Assembly (NCBI RefSeq): GCF_900182905.1
Contig: NZ_FXUF01000006.1
Span: 124,001-188,000, forward strand
Length of the DNA stretch: 64,000 nt
Source of the DNA: Anoxynatronum buryatiense
Lineage (GTDB): Bacteria > Bacillota > Clostridia > Peptostreptococcales > Tindalliaceae
Direction: 5' to 3'
The notes beneath the pieces were generated by a model. It did no database searches, was not told the DNA's origin, and saw only the letters and a list, made by a program, of their open reading frames with translations. Of the stretch, positions 8,875 through 18,222 are shown in pieces. Position numbers and translations under genes: made by a program. How positions within the stretch are numbered: the first letter of the stretch is position 1; each line of letters opens with the position of its first letter.

Positions 8875-9984
8875 ATGGATAGCAATAGAAGAATTTTGAT
8901 CCTTTCAAATCATCATTCTTACACTTATAATTTCCGAAAAGAAGTAATCCAAAAACTACTGGATGAAGGCTATGAGATCTATATTACTTTGCCTTATGGT
9001 GAAAAAGTGAAAAGATTAGAAGCGATGGGATGTAGTTATATCGAATCACCTCTGGATAGACGAGGGATGAATCCGGTTTCAGATTTAAGATTAATGAAAT
9101 CTTATTATGGGTTAATGAAAAAGATAAGGCCCAAATTGGTCCTTTCATATACCATCAAACCGAATATTTATGGGGGGATCATATGCAGGATACTAAAGAT
9201 ACCAATCATAGCAAATGTTACAGGCTTAGGAACGGCGGTTGGAAATGAAGGTGTTCTTCAAAAGATAGTAGTGGCGTTATACAAATCAGCGTTTAAAAAG
9301 GCAACGTGTATTTTTTTCCAAAACGAAAGTAATAGAGACTTTTTCATAAAAAAGGGCATTTCTTTAAATAGATATAAAGTCATTCCTGGCTCAGGCATCA
9401 ATATTAATGATTTTTCTTATCGAGACTATCCAAATGATAGTGGCATTGTGAGGTTCTTATATATAGGAAGAATAATGAAAGATAAGGGAATTGAAGAACT
9501 TATTGAGGCAGCCAAACGAATAAAAAAAGACCATGAAAATGTGCATTTCGACGCACTGGGGTTTTGTGAAGATGGATATAAAGAGAAGGTTGATTTTCTC
9601 CAAAAGAACAAATTAATTACATTTCATGGTGTTATAGATAATGTCAGGGATTATATAGAAAAATGCAACGCTGTTATACATCCAACATATCATGAAGGAA
9701 TGTCTAACGTATTACTGGAAGCTGCTGCTACTGGAAGGCCTGTATTAGCATCAGAGATTCCGGGATGTAGAGAAATATTTGATGAAGGGGTTAGCGGATT
9801 TGGATTTGAGGCTAAGAATATTGATAGTTTAACTCAAGCAATACTTAAATTTATGAAACTATCTAATCAAGAAAGAATGAAGATGGGAATTGCTGGACGC
9901 AGAAAAATTGAAAAAGAATTTGACAGAACAATAATTGTTGAAGAATATTTGAAGGAAATCAGCAGAGTCACGGAGGGAAGATGA
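8875..9984 (+). CDS. Glycosyltransferase family 4
   Basis: A 369-aa GT-B retaining glycosyltransferase. The N-terminal half has 'LSNHHSYTYNFRKEVI' and 'VLSYTIKPNIYGG'. The C-terminal half has the nucleotide-sugar site: 'RFLYIGRIMKDKGIEELIEA' and the E-x7-E type 'HEGMSNVLLEAAATGRPV'. It starts two bases after the SDR gene, with TCGGAGG upstream, and overlaps the following dehydrogenase by four bases. It probably adds the second sugar of the repeat unit. Donor and acceptor are not deducible. Confidence 0.85.
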   Translation: MDSNRRILILSNHHSYTYNFRKEVIQKLLDEGYEIYITLPYGEKVKRLEAMGCSYIESPLDRRGMNPVSDLRLMKSYYGLMKKIRPKLVLSYTIKPNIYGGIICRILKIPIIANVTGLGTAVGNEGVLQKIVVALYKSAFKKATCIFFQNESNRDFFIKKGISLNRYKVIPGSGININDFSYRDYPNDSGIVRFLYIGRIMKDKGIEELIEAAKRIKKDHENVHFDALGFCEDGYKEKVDFLQKNKLITFHGVIDNVRDYIEKCNAVIHPTYHEGMSNVLLEAAATGRPVLASEIPGCREIFDEGVSGFGFEAKNIDSLTQAILKFMKLSNQERMKMGIAGRRKIEKEFDRTIIVEEYLKEISRVTEGR

Positions 9985-11303
9985 TGAGTTTATACGAAAA
10001 GATTAAAAATAGAGAAGAAAAAATTTCTATTGTAGGCCTTGGCTATGTAGGCATGCCTATTGCAGTTGCATTTGCCAAGAAAGTTGATGTTATTGGTTTC
10101 GATATTAGCAAAGAAAAAGTTGAGTTATATAAAAAAGGAATTGATCCAACGAAAGAAGTTGGAGATGAAGCGGTTAAAGAAACGACGGTAGAGTTTACAG
10201 TAGATGAGTTAAAATTAAAAGAAGCCAAATTTCATATTGTTGCAGTTCCTACTCCTGTAAATGTTGATCACACACCTGACTTGAAGCCAGTTGAATCAGC
10301 CAGTAGAATGGTTGGAAGAAATCTAACCCAAAATTCAATTGTTGTATTTGAGTCTACAGTTTATCCAGGAGTTACAGAGGAAATTTGCATTCCAATTCTT
10401 GAAAGGGAATCAGGAATGAAGTGTGGTGTGGATTTTAAAGTTGGATATTCACCTGAGAGAATCAATCCTGGCGATAAAGTGCATAGGCTTGAAACCATTG
10501 TAAAAGTTGTATCCGGCATAGATGAAGAATCTCTTAACACTATTGCGAAAATTTACGAACTGGTTGTAGATGCTGGAGTACATAGAGCGGAGTCAATCAA
10601 GGTAGCCGAAGCGGCTAAGGTAATTGAAAACTCACAGAGAGACATCAATATTGCTTTTATGAATGAACTCTCTATCATTTTTAATAAGATGAAAATAGAC
10701 ACTAAGGCGGTTCTAAAAACGGCAGGAACTAAATGGAACTTCCTGAAATTTCATCCAGGATTAGTTGGAGGACACTGCATAGGTGTAGATCCATATTATC
10801 TAACCTATAAAGCAGAACAATTAGGATACCATTCACAAATCATTCTTTCGGGAAGAAGAATCAATGATGATATGGGGAGATATGTGGTTGAAAATCTAGT
10901 AAAAAATCTCATTAAGGCAGATGTTCCGGTTAAGGATGCAAAAGTAGCAATTTTAGGATTTGCATTCAAAGAAAACTGCCCTGACACCAGAAATACAAAG
11001 GTCATTGATATAGTAAATGAACTTAAGGAATATGGAATCATTCCTAAGATTGCGGATCCTGAAGCTGATGCGGAAGAGGCAGAGCATGAGTATGGCATTA
11101 TATTTGATTTGCTTGAGGATATTAATAATATGGATGCTATCCTTGTGGCGGTAGGGCATAATCGATTCATAAAAATTTCTAAAGAAGGTTTTGACGATAT
11201 GTTTAAGTCAGGTCTCAATGAAAGCAAAGTACTAATTGATATTAAAGGAATCTTAGATAGAAATGAATATGAAGCGGCAGGGTATAGATACTGGAGACTG
11301 TAG
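9981..11303 (+). CDS. UDP-N-acetylhexosamine 6-dehydrogenase (TviB/WbpO-like)
   Basis: A 440-aa UDP-sugar dehydrogenase that oxidises C6 of a UDP-HexNAc to the uronic acid with NAD. Seen: N-terminal 'IVGLGYVGMPIAVAFA', the central 'GYSPERINPGDK' signature of the HexNAc-type enzymes, and the active-site cysteine in 'GLVGGHCIGVDPYY' (about residue 261). The C-terminal 'ILGFAFKENCPDTRNTKV' closes the substrate site. Start at 9981 or at the adjacent ATG 9984; the gene overlaps the GT4 gene. With the next gene it forms the TviB/TviC (WbpO/WbpP) pair that yields UDP-GalNAcA from UDP-GlcNAc. Confidence 0.85.
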   Translation: MMSLYEKIKNREEKISIVGLGYVGMPIAVAFAKKVDVIGFDISKEKVELYKKGIDPTKEVGDEAVKETTVEFTVDELKLKEAKFHIVAVPTPVNVDHTPDLKPVESASRMVGRNLTQNSIVVFESTVYPGVTEEICIPILERESGMKCGVDFKVGYSPERINPGDKVHRLETIVKVVSGIDEESLNTIAKIYELVVDAGVHRAESIKVAEAAKVIENSQRDINIAFMNELSIIFNKMKIDTKAVLKTAGTKWNFLKFHPGLVGGHCIGVDPYYLTYKAEQLGYHSQIILSGRRINDDMGRYVVENLVKNLIKADVPVKDAKVAILGFAFKENCPDTRNTKVIDIVNELKEYGIIPKIADPEADAEEAEHEYGIIFDLLEDINNMDAILVAVGHNRFIKISKEGFDDMFKSGLNESKVLIDIKGILDRNEYEAAGYRYWRL

Positions 11304-11311
11304 GAAAGGCC

Positions 11312-12295
11312 GTGAATAGCATGGGATATGAAGATATAACATTTGAAAAAGAGAGTACATTTCTTGTTACAGGTGGAGCTGGATTTATCGGCTCCAACCT
11401 GTGTGAGGCCTTATTAGATAAACGATGCAAGGTAAGGTGCCTTGATAATTTATCGAACGGCAAACAAGAAAATGTGGACTCATTTAGAAGTAACCAAAAT
11501 TTTGTTTTTATCAATGGAGATATTAGAGATTTCAACACCTGTATGGAAGCTTGTGAAGGTATCGATTATGTGCTTCATCAAGCTGCTTGGGGAAGTGTGC
11601 CAAGAAGCATTGAGATGCCGTTACTCTATGAAGCAATCAATATTAGAGGAACACTGAATATGCTGGAAGCAGCAAGACAGAATAGTGTCAAAAAGTTTGT
11701 TTATGCATCGAGCTCTTCAGTTTATGGCGATGAACCTAACCTTCCGAAACAAGAAGGTAGAGAAGGCAACCTTTTATCACCATATGCGTTAACCAAAATG
11801 GCAGACGAAGAGTATGGAAAACTTTATAAAAAAATCTATGGGCTGGATACATATGGTTTAAGATACTTTAATGTGTTTGGGAAGAGACAAGATCCCAACG
11901 GTGTATATGCAGCAGTTATTCCAAAGTTCATCAAGCAACTTCTTAATGATGAGCAACCGATAATAAATGGTGATGGGAAACAGAGTAGGGACTTTACTTA
12001 CATTGAAAACGTAATCGAGGCAAATTTCAAAGCATGTAAAGCAACATCAGAAGTGGCAGGTGAAGTTTTTAATATTGCCTATGGTGGAAGAGAATGCTTA
12101 ATAGATGTTTATATTTCACTTTGTAATGCTCTGGACAAGAGTGTAATACCAATTTTTGGACCTGAAAGAAAAGGGGACATCAAGCATAGCAATGCTGATA
12201 TTAGTAAGGCAAAAAAAATGATTGGGTACAACCCAGACTGGAGCTTTGAAAGAGGAATCGAGGCATCGCTAAAATGGTATAAGGAGAATTTGTAG
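11312..12295 (+). CDS. UDP-N-acetylglucos(uron)amine 4-epimerase (TviC/WbpP-like)
   Basis: A 327-aa extended SDR. NAD-binding 'LVTGGAGFIGSNLCEAL', 'YASSSSVYGDEP', and the catalytic 'YALTKMADEEYG' are all present, as is 'FGKRQDPNGVYAAVIPKFI', typical of the 4-epimerases acting on UDP-HexNAc or its uronic acid. It follows the dehydrogenase by eight bases, which supports a joint role in UDP-hexosaminuronate supply. The start is GTG at 11312 with GGAAAGG upstream; an in-frame ATG lies three codons in. Confidence 0.8.
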   Translation: MNSMGYEDITFEKESTFLVTGGAGFIGSNLCEALLDKRCKVRCLDNLSNGKQENVDSFRSNQNFVFINGDIRDFNTCMEACEGIDYVLHQAAWGSVPRSIEMPLLYEAINIRGTLNMLEAARQNSVKKFVYASSSSVYGDEPNLPKQEGREGNLLSPYALTKMADEEYGKLYKKIYGLDTYGLRYFNVFGKRQDPNGVYAAVIPKFIKQLLNDEQPIINGDGKQSRDFTYIENVIEANFKACKATSEVAGEVFNIAYGGRECLIDVYISLCNALDKSVIPIFGPERKGDIKHSNADISKAKKMIGYNPDWSFERGIEASLKWYKENL

Positions 12296-12296
12296 G

Positions 12297-12884
12297 ATGA
12301 CACAAAATGGAAGAGGTAGAGATAAATTTAAAAGATATAGGAGGGTGTTATTATTATTTTCCTCCTTCTATAAAATATTACCGATTAGATTTAGAATCAA
12401 ATTACTTGAAATTCATAGAAACACAAACGGATTGATTGGTTTAGTTATAAGATACTCATTGCTCAAATCTGTAGCCCAAAAATGTGGAGATAATGTTATG
12501 ATTCAGCCGGGAGTATACTTATTATCACCTGACAAGTTGCAAATAGGCAATAATGTCAGCATACATCCAATGTGTTATATAGATTCAACAGGCGAGATTG
12601 CAATTGGAAATGATGTATCAATAGCTCATGGAACTACCATAATGAGCACTACTCATAATTATGGCGACAGAACCATTCCAATCAAAGATCAAGGTATTAA
12701 CCATGCACGGGTTACGATTGAAGACAATGTATGGATAGGTGCCAAAGTGGTAGTTCTTTCAGGAGTAAAAATTGCTTCAGGGTGTATATTAGGTGCGGGT
12801 ACTGTCATCACCAAAGATACTAATAATGATTTCATTTACGGCGGGGTTCCTTCTAAACAAATAAAAGGGAGGTTCGAGGGTTGA
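12297..12884 (+). CDS. Hexapeptide-repeat acyltransferase (maltose O-acetyltransferase-like)
   Basis: A 195-aa left-handed beta-helix acyltransferase. The N-terminal 60 residues are basic and helical. After them come hexapeptide turns ('IQIGNNVSI'-like repeats, 'GEIAIGNDVSI'), the loop 'TTHNYGDR' with the probable catalytic His, and the end motif 'GAGTVITKD' with 'YGGVPSKQIKG'. It probably O-acetylates a sugar of the repeat unit. The ATG is one base after the epimerase stop, and the end overlaps the next glycosyltransferase. Confidence 0.8.
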   Translation: MTQNGRGRDKFKRYRRVLLLFSSFYKILPIRFRIKLLEIHRNTNGLIGLVIRYSLLKSVAQKCGDNVMIQPGVYLLSPDKLQIGNNVSIHPMCYIDSTGEIAIGNDVSIAHGTTIMSTTHNYGDRTIPIKDQGINHARVTIEDNVWIGAKVVVLSGVKIASGCILGAGTVITKDTNNDFIYGGVPSKQIKGRFEG

Positions 12885-14023
12885 AAGTTTTATTTGCGCA
12901 TGATCATAAAATTAGACTAATTGATGGCAAGCATTATACCCCTGGAGGTCTGCCAAACGACGTGTTGAGACGGTACACGGAAAAATTCGGTGACTTAACG
13001 TTACTTACCAGAATATATGAAGAAGAGCATGCAAGCAATTCTTACAAAGAAATCAGCATAAATAAAATAAGATTTCTCAACTACTTTGAGGGCAGATATA
13101 AACAAGTCAAACATGCTGTACAAGGCACGGATATACTAATTGCAAGATTACCCAGTTGGATAGGATGTTTAGCAGTCCACTATGCCAAGGTTTTTAATAA
13201 ACCGTACTTGTTAGAAGTTGTTGGCGATCCAAAAACGGCATACAGTTTGTATGGAAGTATTAGAGGGAAGTTAATTGCTCCTTTTATGTCATCGGTAATG
13301 AAATACCAAGTTAAGCACGCGCCGTTTGTGTTATATGTTTCAAAACGTTTTCTGCAGGAACGTTATCCAACGAATGGCAATTCTGTAGGATGTCCAGATG
13401 TGTATTTAGAAGAGCCTTCTTTAGAAGCTCTTGACGAAAGGCTCAGCAAAATATCAGAGCAAGAATTTAATTCAGTAGTTTTGGGCTTAATCGGATCATT
13501 AGAAGTTTCATATAGAGGGCATAAAACATTGCTTAAAGTGGCTAATGAACTAAAGAAAAGAGATATATATTGTATAATTAGATTCCTTGGAGGTGGAAGT
13601 AATGACAAATGGACAAATATGGCAGAAAAACTTGGCATAAAAGATCAAATCACTTTTAATGGAATACTACCAGCAGGCTTTCCAGTGCTTAAATGGATAG
13701 ATGATATTGATATTCTTGTGATGCCATCCGAAGCCGAAACATTGGGACGAGCAATTATTGAGGCTATGAGTAGAGGATGTCCTGTGATTGGTTCATTGGA
13801 AACCGCAATAGGTGAACAAATTGGATCGGATTGCTTATGCAGTGCGCAGGACTATATAGCGATAGCCAATTTAATTGAAAGAATGATCAGTGATCGGGAA
13901 TATATGTCATATTGTGCAAAAGAAAATTTTTACAGATCGTTTAAATATACAAACACACAAACAGAGAGAATCAGAAGTGGGTTTTTTGATAAATTTCTCT
14001 CAACAATAAACATAGATAGATGA
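12881..14023 (+). CDS. Glycosyltransferase family 4
   Basis: A 380-aa GT-B enzyme. The C-terminal nucleotide-sugar half is clear: 'VVLGLIGSLEVSYRGHKTLL', 'IRFLGGGSNDKW' and 'PSEAETLGRAIIEAMSRGCPVIG'. The N-terminal acceptor half is less conserved. The start is TTG at 12881 after GGGAGGTTCGAGG and overlaps the acyltransferase by four bases. It probably extends the lipid-linked repeat unit. Confidence 0.85.
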   Translation: MKVLFAHDHKIRLIDGKHYTPGGLPNDVLRRYTEKFGDLTLLTRIYEEEHASNSYKEISINKIRFLNYFEGRYKQVKHAVQGTDILIARLPSWIGCLAVHYAKVFNKPYLLEVVGDPKTAYSLYGSIRGKLIAPFMSSVMKYQVKHAPFVLYVSKRFLQERYPTNGNSVGCPDVYLEEPSLEALDERLSKISEQEFNSVVLGLIGSLEVSYRGHKTLLKVANELKKRDIYCIIRFLGGGSNDKWTNMAEKLGIKDQITFNGILPAGFPVLKWIDDIDILVMPSEAETLGRAIIEAMSRGCPVIGSLETAIGEQIGSDCLCSAQDYIAIANLIERMISDREYMSYCAKENFYRSFKYTNTQTERIRSGFFDKFLSTINIDR

Positions 14024-14034
14024 AGGAGTAGACA

Positions 14035-15300
14035 ATGAATTTTTGGGGATATTTCTTATTTTCATTTTTTGCAATATATTTATATATGGTGTTTTATTGG
14101 ATCACCAAAGATGTTCTTAATCCTCCTGGAATCATGATATCTATCTGGCTTTTTTTTGCAGGGGTTAGTCACTTAAACTTAGGTTCATTCCAGCGAGATT
14201 GGATTCCAGAAACATACTGGGCGATAATTCTATCCGCTTTTTCGATGACAATTGCTGGATTATTATTATTAAAAGGGAGAAGAGCTCGATTAGTATCGTT
14301 GTCATCGAGGCGCAGGGAAATGCCTTTGAAAAACATGATGCTTACCTATAAATTTAACAAGCTCTACTACGTATGGGCTTGCGTAAGCTTATTTTCAGCG
14401 GTATGGGTTATTTTTGAGCAAGGTATCGATATTACTTATTTTTTTACTGTGACATTGGAAGGAAATAAAGGGCAGTGGCAAAAGTCAAATATAGTTTTTA
14501 TCGAATATTTTTCATTTATGCTTCCTCATATATCGATTATTTCATTTTTCCAGATTATTTTTGGTAGATGTAAGAACAGACTTGAGAAACACTTCAATAT
14601 TTTTATTATAGGAGCGTCACTCTACTTTACATTATTTGTTATGGTTTCAAGAGGAACGGCAATTATTCAATTATTGGGTTATTTGTATATAGCAAACAGG
14701 AAAAAAAGATTATCCTTTGGTCGACTGGGAAGAGTACTTGTAGCAATAATATTTCTTTTTGGGGCATTTTCTTTATTAAGATGGCAGGATCCCACCGTAG
14801 GCACCATTTATTCTGGAAGAACCGATTCACTCATATTTAATTCTGTATACAATTATATTGTATATTGTTATCAGAATTTAGATACATTAATTAGGGAAGG
14901 AACACCGTATACAATATATAAATATGTATTTGCATCAATTAGCCAAGCATTAGGCCTATCAAGCAGCAGTGAGTTGAGATATATAAGTACTGGAGGATTT
15001 AATGCAGTACCTTTTATATTTGGACACTATCATGATCTTGGAATGATAGGGGTAATCATATACCCGGTAATTATTGTATGGATGATGTCAACATTATATA
15101 ATATGTCGAACAGAAATGAGGCCTACTCAATAGTCTTGGCAATGTTTCAAAAAGGGGTGTTTTCCGTTTTTTTTGGAGATTATATTCTTTTATTCAATGC
15201 ACAGAACTTAGCAATGGTGATTGCATTTTTAATAATTAGAAGTAGCCTGCGTGATAAAAGAGAGCAAATACACAGAGATGGCGCTTTAATAATCCAATAA
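14035..15300 (+). CDS. wzy: Wzy-like oligosaccharide repeat-unit polymerase
   Basis: A 421-aa integral membrane protein with about ten hydrophobic segments and no other domain. The wzy role is inferred from topology, from 'FVMVSRGTAIIQLLGYL' and a large loop before the last helices ('FNAVPFIFGHYHDLGMIGVIIYP'), and from its place directly before the flippase. Wzy proteins share little sequence, so the family call rests on context. AAGGAG precedes the ATG at 14035. Confidence 0.7.
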   Translation: MNFWGYFLFSFFAIYLYMVFYWITKDVLNPPGIMISIWLFFAGVSHLNLGSFQRDWIPETYWAIILSAFSMTIAGLLLLKGRRARLVSLSSRRREMPLKNMMLTYKFNKLYYVWACVSLFSAVWVIFEQGIDITYFFTVTLEGNKGQWQKSNIVFIEYFSFMLPHISIISFFQIIFGRCKNRLEKHFNIFIIGASLYFTLFVMVSRGTAIIQLLGYLYIANRKKRLSFGRLGRVLVAIIFLFGAFSLLRWQDPTVGTIYSGRTDSLIFNSVYNYIVYCYQNLDTLIREGTPYTIYKYVFASISQALGLSSSSELRYISTGGFNAVPFIFGHYHDLGMIGVIIYPVIIVWMMSTLYNMSNRNEAYSIVLAMFQKGVFSVFFGDYILLFNAQNLAMVIAFLIIRSSLRDKREQIHRDGALIIQ

Positions 15301-15332
15301 AGTCTTAGGAACAAAGAGGTGTTAGCGATACC

Positions 15333-16838
15333 ATGCGATTCATTCAAAAAAACAAGAATACAGTTATTAGCCTGATTAATGTTTTAGTCTCGGCAATTCA
15401 ATCACTTTGGCTGTTGGGATATGTTCAAAAAATAATGGATGTAGAAGCGTATGGGTATATCGCAGTGATAACCAGCTTTGTTAACATGGCACATATAGTA
15501 ACAATTGTGTTTACAACATTCACTGCCAGGTATGTGTCTTTAGAGTTGCATAAAAAAAGAATAAATAAAGCTAATGAGTATTTTAATGCATCATTCTTTG
15601 GGCTTTTATTAATCTCTGGAATAATGGTGATTATTTTTTCAATGCTTGCAGTGTCTGCAAGAATGTGGCTCAACGTAAGTGATCAGTATGTTTCTCAAGT
15701 TCAGTTGTTATTACTGCTAATAGGAGGATCGTTTATAGTCACTACCTTTAGTACACCAATGAAAGCAGGCGTATACTATGCGAATAAGACGTACATTATG
15801 CATGGTTTACAAGTTCTTAGTTATCTAGGGAGGATCATTTTTGCATTAGTTTTATACGGGTATTTTCCGGCAAAGCTATGGTATGCTTACATAGGTTCAT
15901 TTGTTATTGATACAATTTCGTTATTTGTATACTTTTCAATTTACAAAAAGCTCATGCCTGGCATCAAAATAACATGGACATCTTTTTCAGCTGGTGCAAT
16001 GAAGGATATCATTTCATCAGGGTTATGGATGTCCATTAATAAAATAGGCGCTGTGTTGTTAGCGAATATAAATGTAATAATAATGAGTACATTAATTTCG
16101 GTATATATAACAGGGGTATACGCTACTATAGTTCAATTTGTTTCGCTAATAGGTGTACTGACAATGACGTTGTTGTCAACCTTTGTTCCGAACATTTATC
16201 GGTTTTACGCAGATGATGATATTGAAAAATTCAGAGAATATGTATCGAAATGTGTAAAGATTATATCAATCACGAATGGGTTTATAGTAGGTGGGATGCT
16301 TGTATTCCAGAAGTATTTACTGAGCTTATTTATTAGTAACGATTATATGGATCATAATTTCATCATTATACTAACGCTTATCTATATTCCACTCGCTTTT
16401 TCTGCGAATGTACTTGAACAGGTATTGATAGCTTATAATAAGTTCAAAATTCCTGCGATTTCTCAGTTGATCGCGGGAGCGGCCAACATAGTCCTCATTC
16501 TATTGATAAGCAAGTTACTTAACATAGGTATATATGGAATTTTAATATCGACAATAGTGGTAGCGGTGGTACGAGACGTGTTCTTTATACCTCTATATAC
16601 GAATGCTGTGACATTATATCAGGCAAAAGATTACTATAGAAGCGTTTTGTTTGGTATTATCACTTGTGTATATACCGTAGTTATTTCTCGAATAATGGTA
16701 TCGATTAAAGCTCCTTCATCATGGGAAATTTTTATTATTGAGGTATTCTTGGTAAGTGTACTCTTTGTAGCGTTCTACTTTGTGATATCAAGCAAGCAAG
16801 AAACTCAATTTTTAATAACAAATCTAAAAGGTGGTTAA
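15333..16838 (+). CDS. wzx: Wzx-like lipid-linked oligosaccharide flippase
   Basis: A 501-aa MATE/MOP-superfamily protein with roughly 12-14 hydrophobic segments. The first helix pair carries 'ISLINVLVSAIQSLWLLGYVQ', and 'GLWMSINKIGAVLLANINVII' matches the polysaccharide-exporter type. It would move the undecaprenyl-linked repeat unit to the outer face for the Wzy polymerase encoded just upstream. AAAGAGGTG precedes the ATG. The stop is four bases before the next preferred start. Confidence 0.85.
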   Translation: MRFIQKNKNTVISLINVLVSAIQSLWLLGYVQKIMDVEAYGYIAVITSFVNMAHIVTIVFTTFTARYVSLELHKKRINKANEYFNASFFGLLLISGIMVIIFSMLAVSARMWLNVSDQYVSQVQLLLLLIGGSFIVTTFSTPMKAGVYYANKTYIMHGLQVLSYLGRIIFALVLYGYFPAKLWYAYIGSFVIDTISLFVYFSIYKKLMPGIKITWTSFSAGAMKDIISSGLWMSINKIGAVLLANINVIIMSTLISVYITGVYATIVQFVSLIGVLTMTLLSTFVPNIYRFYADDDIEKFREYVSKCVKIISITNGFIVGGMLVFQKYLLSLFISNDYMDHNFIIILTLIYIPLAFSANVLEQVLIAYNKFKIPAISQLIAGAANIVLILLISKLLNIGIYGILISTIVVAVVRDVFFIPLYTNAVTLYQAKDYYRSVLFGIITCVYTVVISRIMVSIKAPSSWEIFIIEVFLVSVLFVAFYFVISSKQETQFLITNLKGG

Positions 16839-16842
16839 AGCC

Positions 16843-18201
16843 ATGAAGAAGATGTTGATTGTGTATCAATTAAGAGCAAGAGAATTTGATAATGCGTTAT
16901 TGCTGAAAACTATTTTTGAGAATAATGGATATATTGTAAGCATCAAGAATGATGCTGATACATTTTGTCTTTTTGAAAAATTTGATTTTATCATATGGCC
17001 TTGTATGTATGATAACAATCAATTTGATACATTATCATATCGATTCAACTCTTGTGGAGTACCTTCAATAAGTATGCGCTATGAACAAATATTTACTAAA
17101 CATGATGAGGATACAGGCGTGATGGCACCAAAAGGAAAAGCCCAAGATATACCAACAATGAACTGGGGCATAGCAGATTATAATTATTGCAAGATGAATG
17201 GAGTTCCAGATAAAAACTTATCGGTTACAGGGTTTATTACACTTGATTACTTAAGACCAGAGTTTAGTGGTTTCTGGTATAATCGCGATGATATTGCGGA
17301 TAGATATAACCTTTCCAAGGATAAAAAATGGTTGTTATTTATCTCTAGCTTTGCATTGGCAGATAATGTTGAAGTTGCCAAAACGTTGTACACTTATCAA
17401 GAAGGAGAAGACGCCATTTCTATCAGTGACTTAAATACACGGTCCAGAAAAGAAATTTTGGAGTGGCTTGAAAACCTCATACTGGATGATAAAAGTTACA
17501 ATATTATTTATAGACCTCATCCAGCAGAAAAGAGCGACATCAACTTGTTTAGTGATCTCAAAAAAAAATATCCAAATAACTTCCATGTCATTCCTGAGTT
17601 GAATATCAAACAGTGGATTCTCACTACCGACATAATAACAACTTGGGTTAGTACATCGATTACAGAGTGTTATGTAGCAAAAAAACATTGTTTGGTTTTA
17701 AGGCCCGAACCATATCCACAAAAATATGATATTGTTCTATACAAGGATGGCAAATTCATAACTAACTATGATGAGTTCAAACTAGAAATAGAAAACAGTT
17801 CTAAACAGAAAGATTTTAAAGAAAACTTCCCAATTAGTTCAGATATTTTAAATAGATATTACGACATATCTGACACGCCAACTTATTTACGGATTGTTAA
17901 TGAAGTAGAAAAACATATCAATGATAATCCTGAAAATGAAATCAATAGAGCACAATGGTTAATAAAAAGATGGAAATACCTTATTTTCAAAGGATATATT
18001 CTTAAAATTTATTTAAAAAGAATATATCAGTTTACACATAAGAATTTCCATTTTTCGATTAGGGATGCAAGATTAAGAAAAAAGTATGCGATACAAACAT
18101 GGGAAGATGAAGCTGTAAACAAAGCCTTTAATAAGAATGATGAAGAAAACAAACTCAAGAAACTTAAGTCAATGGTAAACATGTATGGTAATATCAAATA
18201 A
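16843..18201 (+). CDS. Surface-carbohydrate biosynthesis protein, possible CDP-type transferase
   Basis: A 452-aa cytoplasmic protein that resembles the 'surface carbohydrate biosynthesis' group distantly related to CDP-glycerol glycerophosphotransferases and GT-B enzymes. Seen: 'MKKMLIVYQLRAREFDNALL' at the start, 'SMRYEQIFTKHDEDTG', 'VTGFITLDYLRPEF', 'IIYRPHPAEKSDI' and 'TTWVSTSITECYVAKK'. The last two match the His-Pro and Ser/Thr positions of the CDP-glycerol transferase fold. It stands between the flippase and the nonulosonate genes, so it is the best candidate here for the nonulosonate transferase. GTG 16831 is open, but ATG 16843 after AAAGGTGG is preferred. The C-terminal 80 residues are very basic. 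Confidence 0.55.
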   Translation: MKKMLIVYQLRAREFDNALLLKTIFENNGYIVSIKNDADTFCLFEKFDFIIWPCMYDNNQFDTLSYRFNSCGVPSISMRYEQIFTKHDEDTGVMAPKGKAQDIPTMNWGIADYNYCKMNGVPDKNLSVTGFITLDYLRPEFSGFWYNRDDIADRYNLSKDKKWLLFISSFALADNVEVAKTLYTYQEGEDAISISDLNTRSRKEILEWLENLILDDKSYNIIYRPHPAEKSDINLFSDLKKKYPNNFHVIPELNIKQWILTTDIITTWVSTSITECYVAKKHCLVLRPEPYPQKYDIVLYKDGKFITNYDEFKLEIENSSKQKDFKENFPISSDILNRYYDISDTPTYLRIVNEVEKHINDNPENEINRAQWLIKRWKYLIFKGYILKIYLKRIYQFTHKNFHFSIRDARLRKKYAIQTWEDEAVNKAFNKNDEENKLKKLKSMVNMYGNIK

Positions 18202-18222
18202 TTTGTGAAACGGGGGCAAAGA

